Source: Bacteroidales bacterium (lineage in GTDB: Bacteria > Bacteroidota > Bacteroidia > Bacteroidales > GCA-2748055). From it: 64,000 nucleotides of DNA. The notes below the pieces were generated by a model, which ran no database searches, was not told where the DNA came from, and worked only from the letters and a program-made list of their open reading frames with translations. The DNA lies in contig JAFGWU010000062.1 in assembly GCA_016936975.1 (NCBI GenBank), forward strand, positions 57,629 to 121,628, given 5' to 3'. The first letter of the stretch is position 1. The number at the start of each line of letters is the position of its first letter. Positions 8,350 to 17,160 of the stretch are shown here, piece after piece. The position numbers and the translations under genes were made by a program.

Positions 8350-11300
8350 CTAGAATGTCAGGTTAAGTCCAACTGAATAAATAGCCGTAATCGGGTATAT
8401 GCCGTTATCGATGCCATTTGAAAGAACATCGTTGCTGCCGATCTCAGGGGTATAACCGGTGAACCGGGTCAGTGTAAAGATGTTGTTTCCTTTTAAATAG
8501 ATGCGTGCCCGGGCGATGTGCCATCTTTCCGAGAGCGATTCGGGGAGTGTATATCCCAGCGAGAGGGTCCGCAGTCTCAGGAACGAACCGTTCTGTATGA
8601 ACCGGTCGGAGGGGAGGTAGTTGTACCCGCCAAAGGAGGGGCGCGGTTCCGTATCACTGGTGTTCTCCCCGGTCCACCGTTCCATCACGTGTTGTTCGAA
8701 GTTATAGGGATCGGGGCGGACCACCTCTTTGCCGTTGAAGATCTCATTGCCTGCCTGGCCGTGGAAATCGACTGCCAGGTCGAATCCCCTGTAAGCTGCA
8801 CTGAAATTAATCCCGAAAATAAAATCCGGTATGGGGGATCCGATAAAGGTGCGGTCCTCACCGTTCAGGACGCCGTCGTCGTTCGTATCCACAAAACGGA
8901 GGTCGCCGACGCCTGCCTGCGACAGGTGGGGACAGGCACCGAGTTCTTCTGTGTTCTGGAAGATGCCGTCGGTCACGTATCCGTAAAAGGCGCCGATCGG
9001 AAGTCCCACCCTGCTCAGGGTCACAGGCTGACCGTTGCCAAGGTAGCCTCCGATGAGGGTGGAGTCTATACCGCTGGCACCCCCGATTGATTTGACTTCG
9101 TTATGGATCGTTGATCCCAGGATGCCCACGCTGTAATTGAAATCCCCCCGCTTTTCACGCCAGTTAAGGAGGAACTCGATACCGCTGTTGGACACGGAGG
9201 CCGCGTTATAACGGATGCGTTGTCCGAGTCCGTTACCCATATGTCCGGGTGTGGAAAGCTCCACAAGGATGTCATCGGTCATCCGGTTGTAATAGTCGAG
9301 TTCACCCGTTAACCTGTTCTCCAGCAATCCGAATTCAAGCCCGATATCGGTCTGTTTGGTACTCTCCCATTTCAGATCCGGATTCCCGCTTTTACCATAG
9401 GAAGCGGCTGGAAAAGCATTATCGGGGAACCCGAAAACCGTGATGATATCGGATTGCACCCGTGCATACCGGTCGAAATAGGTGATTTTGTCATTTCCGA
9501 TGATTCCCCAGCTCGCCCTGAGCTTCAGGCTCGAGACATGGGGGACATCCTCAATGAAGGCTTCCCTCCCGATGTTCCAGCCTGCTGCGAAAGAGGGGAA
9601 ATTCGCGAACCGGTTATCCTCGCTGAATTTGGAAGAGCCATCTCTTCTGAAGGTCGCCGTGAAGATATATTTATCGCTGTAGGTATAATTGGCCCTGAAG
9701 AGATAGGATATCATGGAGTAATACTGACCGGGGTCCACGCTGTTATTAATATTCTGCACCAGGTCTATGTTGCTGGAGGGATCATAAATATAGGAGGGAT
9801 TGATATACCAGAACTCCGGATTATCCCTGAGGATATTTGCCCCCGAGAGGCCGTATTGTTCGGAGGTTGTTTTCTGCATGGTATATCCTGCGACTGCATT
9901 GATGTAATGTTTATCAAAGATTTTGTCGAAGCTTATCGTGTTTTCCCAGAGCCAGGTGAGGTTATCCGAGGTGCCTTTGTAAAGGTCGCTGAAGGTATTA
10001 TCCTGCTGGGAAGCGGTACCGTCGGGGTTATAGATGGTATAGGCCGGTGTGAAGCTTTCAGATTTGTTATATGCCGCATCCACCCCGAAACTGGATTTCA
10101 GGGTAAAAGAGTGAAGAAAGGAAGCTTCTGCATAGACGTTGCCCACACCCCTGACCCCGTTATTGAAATTGTTGGAATGGGCCAGGTCGGCCAGTGGGTT
10201 GCCGACATTATATACCACCGCATAGCTGCCGTCGCTATAGTAGGGTTCCAGGACGGGCTGGGCCCGATAAACCGAATAGGTCACATTGGGTGCATTGCGC
10301 TGGTTGTAGGGGGCAATGGTGATGTTGTTGCCGAGCCGGAACTGTTCTGAAAGCTGGTAGACGTTGTTCAGCTTCAGGGAGAGTCTCTTGTAAAAGGACT
10401 TATCGATGATCCCGTCCTGTCCGAAGTAGCCGATGCCCATGTAATAGCGGGCGATATCGCCTGCCCCCGAAACTGATAACTGGTGATTCTGTATCGGGGC
10501 CATGCTGAAAATCAGGGACTGCCAGTCGGTATTCGGCACGGCATCGATATTGTTATAGGACCCGGGCTTGATTTCATTGGAGATGATGGCAAACTCCCGG
10601 CCGTCGAGAAGGTCTATCTGCCTGGCCACTCTCTGGAGCCCCACCTCACTGCTGAAGCTGAACTGCGGCTTTGCCAGTCCCTCTGCTCCCGATTTGGTGG
10701 TAATGATGATCACGCCGTTCGCACCTCTGGATCCGTAGATGGCAGTGGCAGATGCATCTTTCAACACTTCCATGGATTCGATGTCTGCTGAGTTCAGGAA
10801 CGAGATGTTGTCCAGGATCACCCCGTCGACTACGAAGATGGGGGACGAATTGTTAAAGGTTCCCACACCTCTTACCCGGACGGACGGGACGGCGCCCGGG
10901 GCTCCCGATGTGCTGGTGACCTGCACCCCGGCCACTTTTCCCTGGAGGCCCTGTTCGACATTGGCAGAGGTGATCTTCACGATATCCTCAGACTTTACCG
11001 AACTGACCGAGCCGGTGAGATCGCTCTTTTTCACCTTACCGTATCCGATGACCACGATCTCCTCAAGCCCCACTGTTTCAACCTCGAGGACCACGTCAAT
11101 AACGCTCAGGTCACCGACCTGCACCGCCTGATCAACATATCCGATAAACCTGAACACCAGGATATCTTCGGGGGATTGAATCCCGATCTCATAGTTACCG
11201 TCCAGGTCGCTGATTACTCCCTGGGCAGTTCCTTTAATAACGATATTGGCACCGGGAAGCGGATCCCCGGTATCTCCCGCAGTAACCTTGCCGGTTACGG

Positions 11301-11394
11301 TACGGGGCTGGGTGAAGGCCTGCAGTGAGAACATCAGCAGGATCATGGCCATCCATCCGGCCCACCAGAAACGATTCAACGATTTTTTTCGCAT
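8350..11394 (-). CDS. SusC/RagA-type TonB-dependent transporter
   Basis: A 1014-residue outer-membrane transporter that imports oligosaccharides with energy from TonB. After the signal (ending MFSLQAFTQ) comes a carboxypeptidase-regulatory-like domain (VTGKVTAGDTGDPLPGANI, about residues 32-110). The plug follows, with the SusC hallmark VEEIVVIGYGKVKKSDLTGS-type segment, FVVDGVILDNI and MEVLKDASATAIYGSRGANG. The rest is a 22-strand barrel ending GLNLTF with a terminal aromatic residue, as in outer-membrane proteins. It lies 27 bp after the first GH144-type gene and 5 bp before susD. Confidence 0.95.
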   Translation of the reverse strand: MRKKSLNRFWWAGWMAMILLMFSLQAFTQPRTVTGKVTAGDTGDPLPGANIVIKGTAQGVISDLDGNYEIGIQSPEDILVFRFIGYVDQAVQVGDLSVIDVVLEVETVGLEEIVVIGYGKVKKSDLTGSVSSVKSEDIVKITSANVEQGLQGKVAGVQVTSTSGAPGAVPSVRVRGVGTFNNSSPIFVVDGVILDNISFLNSADIESMEVLKDASATAIYGSRGANGVIIITTKSGAEGLAKPQFSFSSEVGLQRVARQIDLLDGREFAIISNEIKPGSYNNIDAVPNTDWQSLIFSMAPIQNHQLSVSGAGDIARYYMGIGYFGQDGIIDKSFYKRLSLKLNNVYQLSEQFRLGNNITIAPYNQRNAPNVTYSVYRAQPVLEPYYSDGSYAVVYNVGNPLADLAHSNNFNNGVRGVGNVYAEASFLHSFTLKSSFGVDAAYNKSESFTPAYTIYNPDGTASQQDNTFSDLYKGTSDNLTWLWENTISFDKIFDKHYINAVAGYTMQKTTSEQYGLSGANILRDNPEFWYINPSYIYDPSSNIDLVQNINNSVDPGQYYSMISYLFRANYTYSDKYIFTATFRRDGSSKFSEDNRFANFPSFAAGWNIGREAFIEDVPHVSSLKLRASWGIIGNDKITYFDRYARVQSDIITVFGFPDNAFPAASYGKSGNPDLKWESTKQTDIGLEFGLLENRLTGELDYYNRMTDDILVELSTPGHMGNGLGQRIRYNAASVSNSGIEFLLNWREKRGDFNYSVGILGSTIHNEVKSIGGASGIDSTLIGGYLGNGQPVTLSRVGLPIGAFYGYVTDGIFQNTEELGACPHLSQAGVGDLRFVDTNDDGVLNGEDRTFIGSPIPDFIFGINFSAAYRGFDLAVDFHGQAGNEIFNGKEVVRPDPYNFEQHVMERWTGENTSDTEPRPSFGGYNYLPSDRFIQNGSFLRLRTLSLGYTLPESLSERWHIARARIYLKGNNIFTLTRFTGYTPEIGSNDVLSNGIDNGIYPITAIYSVGLNLTF

Positions 11395-11421
11395 AGTATA
11401 GTGTTTAGCAGGTTTATAGTC

Positions 11422-12819
11422 TCAATCAACCGATGCGTTCCGGTCGAGCCATCCTCCATGGAATCCGGCTTTCCTCAGGCCTCTGATAATGTATTGGTTT
11501 TGTTTCATAATATCCCACACCAGTGCGGATTGATGGTTCTCGAGCTGTATGAGTATGGGCCCCTGGTCGATCCCGATATAATCCAGGTCGAACCAGCCCC
11601 GGTTGCCATCCTCCTTCACAAAGGTCATGTTGAAAGCATCTTTGAATCCGTATTGCTGGTAAAGCCTGTCATCATAAAGCTCCTTCATTTTGAACAGGGC
11701 ATCGACCGAAAGCTCCGGGGTAAAGGGAATGGAGCCTCCGGCGGCTGTCGGGGCAATGGTGCCGTCGTCAATCACCTCAAGGGCACTTGCTCCCCTGGCC
11801 CTGTAGGCATAGAATATGACAGAATCGTTATTGTACGGCTGTACGCTGAATCCGGGACCGTCACAGGCCGTGAGGCCCCATACCGATTCGCCGTAATCCC
11901 TGAAGCCGGAAGGGTTATCGATGCAATATGCTCTGTTTGCGAGGGTCGCCCGACGGGCGTTTTCAAAATAATCGATCCCTTTGAGGCTCATGTATCCATC
12001 CTGTATTCCCCGGAAGTCGATATACATGTGCGAATATTGATGCCCGAACAGGGGAGAAAAGTTCACATGCTCCTGCCCGTAGAATTCGTCCCACACGTAT
12101 GTTTTGCACCATGAGTTCCAGGCGGTGTCGGGTATGGGATGGGTGGGCGATCCCAGTGCCATGATGAGGAGTATCATCGCTTCGTTGTAACCGGTCCATT
12201 TTGCCTTTATGAACCCGTTCTCAGGCGTCCAGCCCATCGACATCCACTCCTTCCCGTCCATGGCCCAGTGCCAGTCAACCCTTAAAAAAAGCGAGTCGGC
12301 CAGTTCCCTGATCCTGATCTCCCGGGGGTCATCCCGATCGAAGTAGGACTGGCACGACAGGATCCCTGCCATCAGCAGTCCGGTATCCACTGTGGAAAGT
12401 TCAACATTCTTATACCGTTTCCCATCTCCGTAGGTCAGGAAATGGTAATAGAATCCCCGGTATCCGGTAAAATCCGTTTCGCCGGCACCCTGTTGGGAGC
12501 TCCAGAGCCATTCAAAGGTGGAAAGAACCCTGCCGGCCCCCTCTTCACGGGTGATAAATCCATTCTCTGCACCGATGATATAAGCCGTCAGGCCAAATCC
12601 GGTTGAGGCAATGCTTGTGAAACGGGGTGTGGGATAGCGGTCATCGATCTGAAAGGTAGTCTTGTCGGCCCTGTCCCAGAAAAACTGAAACGTTCTCTGC
12701 TTCAGATCATCCAGGAATGCGGATTCCGCATCCGGACGGGGTATGCAGGATATGGCTGCAAAAATGCAAAGCAGTGCTGTTAACCCGGAGGAAACGATTT
12801 TGGGGTGGTTTCTGTTCAT
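11422..12819 (-). CDS. GH144-type (glycoamylase-like, PF10091) lipoprotein, first gene of the PUL operon
   Basis: A 465-residue lipoprotein (signal ending FAAISC) that is essentially the catalytic alpha/alpha barrel alone. It shares the landmarks of the second GH144-type protein in this operon: TGFGLTAYIIGAENGFI, SMGWTPENGFIKAKWTGYNEA, APTAAGGSIPFTPELSVDAL and IDQGPILIQLENHQSALV. It lacks the Ig-like modules. Having two divergent copies suggests a division of labour, for example a surface endo-enzyme and a periplasmic or exo-acting enzyme; this is inference. It is the promoter-proximal gene, with about 220 bp of AT-rich non-coding DNA between it and the regulator gene upstream. Confidence 0.85.
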   Translation of the reverse strand: MNRNHPKIVSSGLTALLCIFAAISCIPRPDAESAFLDDLKQRTFQFFWDRADKTTFQIDDRYPTPRFTSIASTGFGLTAYIIGAENGFITREEGAGRVLSTFEWLWSSQQGAGETDFTGYRGFYYHFLTYGDGKRYKNVELSTVDTGLLMAGILSCQSYFDRDDPREIRIRELADSLFLRVDWHWAMDGKEWMSMGWTPENGFIKAKWTGYNEAMILLIMALGSPTHPIPDTAWNSWCKTYVWDEFYGQEHVNFSPLFGHQYSHMYIDFRGIQDGYMSLKGIDYFENARRATLANRAYCIDNPSGFRDYGESVWGLTACDGPGFSVQPYNNDSVIFYAYRARGASALEVIDDGTIAPTAAGGSIPFTPELSVDALFKMKELYDDRLYQQYGFKDAFNMTFVKEDGNRGWFDLDYIGIDQGPILIQLENHQSALVWDIMKQNQYIIRGLRKAGFHGGWLDRNASVD

Positions 12820-13043
12820 TTTCCTGATGGCGGTATCCGGTTTATGTGGTGAAAAACGGAAAGAAAGTTAAGAAGTTAAACCATCTGACTGAAATACTTT
12901 GCCTTATAAAAAATACTACATAAAAACGAGTGTTTCCGGCAGACCTTAATAATACCTTAACAACAATAATAATCCACAGGATAATAAATGGATTGACAGG
13001 GAATTACAGGTTCAGTGATTATCGAGAAGGGTTAATAATACAC

Positions 13044-15920
13044 TTAAAAATCCAGCAGAAAATCCACCAGGTTCTCTCCATGGGTCAGCTTCAGTTTTTT
13101 CCTGAGGCGTGACCGGTGGACCTCCACGCTTTTTATGCTGATGTTCAGCAATGGGGCCAGTTCTTTGGAAGAAAGGTTCATCCGGAGGTAGGCAGACAGT
13201 TTCAGATCACCCGGCGTGAGGTCGCGGTAGTTTTGCCTGAGGCGCTTGAAGAAATTTTCATGGGTCTGGTCGAAATGGTATTCAAAGGCGGTCCATTCGT
13301 CTTCCGATGAAATACTGGCATCAAGGATCCGGATGAGTTTATCATAAAGGTATTTCGGGTAACGGTCACCGAGCCCGGATTTTTGCTTTTCCAGTTCTTC
13401 CTTAACCTTCATCAGGACCTCGTTTTTCCTGATCATATTCATGGTGTAGTCTGTCAGTTGCTTATTCTTATGATTAATCTCAGACTGGAGCAGTTCATTC
13501 CTGAGGCTCGTATATTTTTGTTCATTCAGGAGTTTTTCGGACCGTATTTTCTCCTGCTCCTCCAGTTCAATTCTGCGGGCATGCAGTTCAAGTCGGCGCA
13601 GGAACAGCCATCGTGAAAAAATAAAGATCAGAACCAGGAACAGGCCGTAACAAATTATAGCCAGGATCGAACGGTACCAGGGGGGTCGAATGGTAAAGGC
13701 ATAACGGGTGACCGGACCGGGCTCTCCGTTTATGGAAAGGGAACGGACCATAAAAACATACTCCCCGGGCGGGATCCGCACATAATCCATTCTGGATGTT
13801 CCCGACCAGGGGGACCATTCCCTGTCGAGCCCCTCCAGCATAAAACTGTACCGGGGGTAAAGGTAATGGGGGGCGCAGGAGAACACGAAATAAATATTCC
13901 TTTGTCTGTAGGGGATGGAGACCGGATCGGCAGCACTTTTAAGGGGCAGGTTTACCTGATCGGCTTCATCACTCACCGTCACTTCCCTCATGAATGTTAT
14001 TTCTTCGGGAACGGAAATTGTGGCCGAGACCTTATCAAAAATCGCAAAGCCATCGTCGAGACATATCAATGAATGCGATTCGTCGAGGTTAACTATTTCC
14101 GGAAAGTCGGTTCCGAGATGGATGCCGTAGAGAGATAGGTTGCAGGAAAACACCCTGGAAATGTCACTGCCTGAAATCCTGAAATACCCTATTTCCTGTC
14201 CGTTGATAAACCAGTAGTATCCTTTTTCTGCCGGGATGATATGCGTGGAGGTAATGAATCTGCCCAGTTGTTCATTGAGCCATTCGTAGGGAATAATGGT
14301 ATCTTTCAGATCATCGTAGGTATAGATCCTTTCCCCGGTGGGAAAAAGGATACGGTTTTCAACCTTTGCCAGGTGCAGGTTCCGGTCAAAAGGGAAACCG
14401 TAATCCGTTCCCATTTTTTTCATCCTGGTAACGGAATCGAGGTTCTCATTCAGAGTCAGTTGAAAGACATTGCGATGCAGGTGGGCTGCCCAGATGTGTC
14501 CATACGGATCAATCTCAATCTGTATCAGCGGTTCAATGATTCCCCGGATGTTATGGGAAAATTCCCAGCCCCCGGGACCCCTCCTGTAAAGGACGGGATT
14601 ACTGTAGGTACCCTGAATAAGGACCCTTTCGTTTTCGGTCTCATACAGTTCAATGTCAAAACCGCCGTTTACCGGCGAAATCTCCTTCATGGAGGTACCG
14701 GATATCCTGAAGGTTCCGCTGGTATGTCCCACAAGCAGTTCATCATCCATTACCGCCAGGTTCCAGACCTGACCCTGGGACTCTTTAATCATCACAGGGT
14801 CTTGGATATTCACCGGTTCCTTTCCCAGAAACCTGAAGAGCCCCTGGTTCGTACCGATCCAGAGGTATCCGTCGCAGAAAGCTGCATCGAACACGGTACC
14901 CAGTCTCCCGGAGGGATCACGATAGAAGGAGAAAGCCTTCTGGCAGATGATGTAGTCAATACCCCGGTCGAGGCCCAGCCACAAATTTCCCGAGGAATCG
15001 GAAGCCATGGAAAGGATGGTATTATTCTGCAGGCCATTGCCGGCATGAAGATGATTCTGAAAGGATCCGTCACGGTTCAGGATAAAGAGGCCATTTGCAA
15101 TGGTGCCTATGAAATAGTGATCGCCAGCAAGAAGCCCGTTGTTTATTTCCGCCTGCCTGATTATTTCGGCCTCGGGAATGGATAGAGGTTCAAATCGTTC
15201 TCCGTCATAAATAAACAGGCCGTTGCGTGCGGCACCCACCAGCAGTTTGTCAGATTCAAACGGCAGGACCACCTTTATTTCATCACCGGCCAGGAATCCG
15301 GCTCCCCGGACGGGGCTCAGCAGGTTATTCTTCAACTCGTGCAGGCCTGATCCGATCACATGAATAAAGATCCGGTCATTCACCCTGAGAAGCAATACCA
15401 GTGAACCGGGAATATCCATCGATTCGATGGATTCCCCGTCATATATAAAAATGGATGAGAATGATTGAAAATAGATATGCTTGCCGGAAGGAATGATCCG
15501 CCAGATTTCATCATTATGGATCAGCTCTTTCCTGACCATACTGCTCAGGGAGGAATAGGAAAGCGTTCCGGTATGGTCTCTTTCAAAATAACCAAACTCC
15601 TCAAAGCCTCCGGTATAAATCCGGTGATCATTGCCAATGGCAACCGAACGAATGGCCAGTTTTCCGGGAAGGGAAAACAATTTCCAGTTTGAACCGTCCA
15701 GCTGCAATAATCCTTCGTTATTTCCGATATACACCATCCCCTCTTCCCCGATGGCCACCGACCAGTTCTGGTTACCTCCGCGGTAGTGGTAGCGGTCATA
15801 GTGGATCACAGGAAAACTACCTGCCGGCTGAGCATTCAACAAGAGATGCACAAAAAGAAAACACAGGCAGGGAACAATGGTTTTACCCCGGCTTCCGAAT
15901 GTATTTTGCACTGCAGGCAA
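13044..15920 (-). CDS. Membrane sensor-regulator: beta-propeller, Y_Y_Y domain, transmembrane segment, LuxR-type HTH
   Basis: A 958-residue one-protein sensor. After a signal peptide (VHLLLNAQ), residues about 35-650 form two sets of regulator-propeller blades (YIGNNEGLLQLDG, LWLGLDRGIDYI, LWIGTNQGLFRF). Residues about 675-745 are the Y_Y_Y domain (YSFMLEGLDREWSPWS, PGEYVFMVRS). One membrane helix (LAIICYGLFLVLIFIFSRW) is followed by a coiled coil. The final 60 residues are a LuxR/GerE-type helix-turn-helix (LSSKELAPLLNISIKSVEVHRSRLRKKL). Unlike hybrid two-component (HTCS) proteins it has no histidine kinase or receiver domain. It is placed directly upstream of the GH144/SusCD operon on the same strand, so it very likely senses the glucan breakdown product and controls that operon. 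Confidence 0.88.
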   Translation of the reverse strand: MPAVQNTFGSRGKTIVPCLCFLFVHLLLNAQPAGSFPVIHYDRYHYRGGNQNWSVAIGEEGMVYIGNNEGLLQLDGSNWKLFSLPGKLAIRSVAIGNDHRIYTGGFEEFGYFERDHTGTLSYSSLSSMVRKELIHNDEIWRIIPSGKHIYFQSFSSIFIYDGESIESMDIPGSLVLLLRVNDRIFIHVIGSGLHELKNNLLSPVRGAGFLAGDEIKVVLPFESDKLLVGAARNGLFIYDGERFEPLSIPEAEIIRQAEINNGLLAGDHYFIGTIANGLFILNRDGSFQNHLHAGNGLQNNTILSMASDSSGNLWLGLDRGIDYIICQKAFSFYRDPSGRLGTVFDAAFCDGYLWIGTNQGLFRFLGKEPVNIQDPVMIKESQGQVWNLAVMDDELLVGHTSGTFRISGTSMKEISPVNGGFDIELYETENERVLIQGTYSNPVLYRRGPGGWEFSHNIRGIIEPLIQIEIDPYGHIWAAHLHRNVFQLTLNENLDSVTRMKKMGTDYGFPFDRNLHLAKVENRILFPTGERIYTYDDLKDTIIPYEWLNEQLGRFITSTHIIPAEKGYYWFINGQEIGYFRISGSDISRVFSCNLSLYGIHLGTDFPEIVNLDESHSLICLDDGFAIFDKVSATISVPEEITFMREVTVSDEADQVNLPLKSAADPVSIPYRQRNIYFVFSCAPHYLYPRYSFMLEGLDREWSPWSGTSRMDYVRIPPGEYVFMVRSLSINGEPGPVTRYAFTIRPPWYRSILAIICYGLFLVLIFIFSRWLFLRRLELHARRIELEEQEKIRSEKLLNEQKYTSLRNELLQSEINHKNKQLTDYTMNMIRKNEVLMKVKEELEKQKSGLGDRYPKYLYDKLIRILDASISSEDEWTAFEYHFDQTHENFFKRLRQNYRDLTPGDLKLSAYLRMNLSSKELAPLLNISIKSVEVHRSRLRKKLKLTHGENLVDFLLDF

Positions 15921-15992
15921 CTGGTTATAACCTTATTTTTCAAATAAAATTAAGAAAATTGGGCAATATGACCATGTTTGCAGAAGCCATTG

Positions 15993-16814
15993 TCACTTTT
16001 GGTTAAACAAATGCACATCGGTTTGCGGGAACGGGATGGAGATACCGTTTTTATCGAAAGCCTTCTTGACTTTTTCGGTCATATCGAAAAAGAGATCCCA
16101 GTAATCCTCAGACTTCACCCATGTCCGGAGCATCATGTTCACCGAGCTGTCGGCCAGGGCCTCCACCGCCACCATGGGCGGATTATCCTCCTTGAGTACC
16201 CGGTTGTCAGCATCAGCCAGGTCAAGAAGCACTTTTCTGGCTTTGTCGATATCATCTCCGTATCCTATTCCGAAAGAGAAGTCAATCCTTCTCTTCGGCT
16301 GGGTGGTATAATTTTTAATCACCCCGGTTGCCAGCGGCGAGTTGGGAATAATCACCGTGCTGTTGTCGGGTGTTGTGATGATGGTCTGGAAGATTTGGAT
16401 CTCCTTCACGCTTCCGGCATGTCCCTGGGCCTCGATAAAATCGCCGACCCGGTAAGGTTTAAAAAGCAGGATCATCACCCCGCCGGCAAAATTCTGGAGC
16501 GTTCCCTGGAGGGCCAGTCCGACGGCCAGTCCGGCAGCACCGAGTACGGCGATAAAGGAGGTCATCTGGATCCCCACCATCCCCATCACACTGATCACCA
16601 GCAGGACCTTCAGGATGGCGCTGAACATGTTTGCCAGGAAAGGGACCAGGGAGGGATCGACCTCTTTTCTGGTCATGAACTTCCGCAGGCTGCGCGTTAA
16701 TATTTTGATAACCCACAGGCCCGCCAGGAGGACCACAATGGCCAGGATGAATTTTAACCCGTAGGTCACAATCAGATCATAAATATTCTCCAGAATCTCT
16801 TTGAATTTTCCCAT
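15993..16814 (-). CDS. mscS: Small-conductance mechanosensitive channel
   Basis: A 273-residue MscS-family channel that opens under membrane tension to release solutes during osmotic downshock. Three hydrophobic segments are visible (residues about 15-40, 60-80, 85-110). The pore helix TM3 is typical: AVLGAAGLAVGLALQGTLQN, then FAGGVMILLFKPYRVGDFIE, the start of the beta domain, and IPNSPLATGVIKNY. Length matches the E. coli protein. It stands alone between the regulator gene and a repeat-containing gap, with no link to the PUL evident. Confidence 0.93.
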   Translation of the reverse strand: MGKFKEILENIYDLIVTYGLKFILAIVVLLAGLWVIKILTRSLRKFMTRKEVDPSLVPFLANMFSAILKVLLVISVMGMVGIQMTSFIAVLGAAGLAVGLALQGTLQNFAGGVMILLFKPYRVGDFIEAQGHAGSVKEIQIFQTIITTPDNSTVIIPNSPLATGVIKNYTTQPKRRIDFSFGIGYGDDIDKARKVLLDLADADNRVLKEDNPPMVAVEALADSSVNMMLRTWVKSEDYWDLFFDMTEKVKKAFDKNGISIPFPQTDVHLFNQK

Positions 16815-16880
16815 TATCGTTTCTTGTTTATAAGATTAGAATGCAACCCAAAATAGGAAAATTATTTTAGAATTGAAAAG

Positions 16881-16994
16881 TTCCCGGTTCCCGGTTCCCG
16901 GTTGCCGGTTCCCGGTTTTGATTCTTCATATAGCTGGGTAAACTGCTAAAAATTGAAAATCAGACTGCTTACCGCTTACCGCTTACTGCTTACT
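16881..16994. repeat. Two short tandem-repeat runs (7-bp units) in a 346-bp gene-free stretch
   Basis: The gap 16815-17160 holds no gene. It contains five consecutive 7-bp units ttcccgg (one reads ttgccgg) at 16881-16915. At 16967-16994 there are four units of a different 7-mer, gcttacc/gcttact. The first motif recurs at 18616-18656 beyond the next gene, so the two runs bracket the sulfatase gene. Perfect 7-bp periodicity suggests slippage-prone simple repeats; no function is evident. Confidence 0.8.
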
Positions 16995-17160
16995 GGTTTT
17001 CAACGGTTGTAAGTTGGCTTAAAAAATATGATTATCAATAAGATAATGTTAAATGGTCCGGACAGGGGCAATATCCTTTCAAAGGGCCGGGGAGAAAATG
17101 TGTTTTGACTTCCCGCTTTGCATTGATTATATTTATGGGTCAAAAAAAATCAATCTTCCC

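Noticed and set aside
9454..10350. A 298-codon plus-strand open frame within the SusC gene region
   Set aside because: It lies antisense to an intact SusC with all family landmarks; the translation has no signal or family pattern.
14241..15185. A 314-codon plus-strand open frame opposite the sensor-regulator
   Set aside because: Antisense to the well-supported propeller/LuxR regulator; no domain recognised.
16881..16994. A CRISPR array
   Set aside because: Units are 7 bp and directly adjacent without spacers; these are simple tandem repeats.
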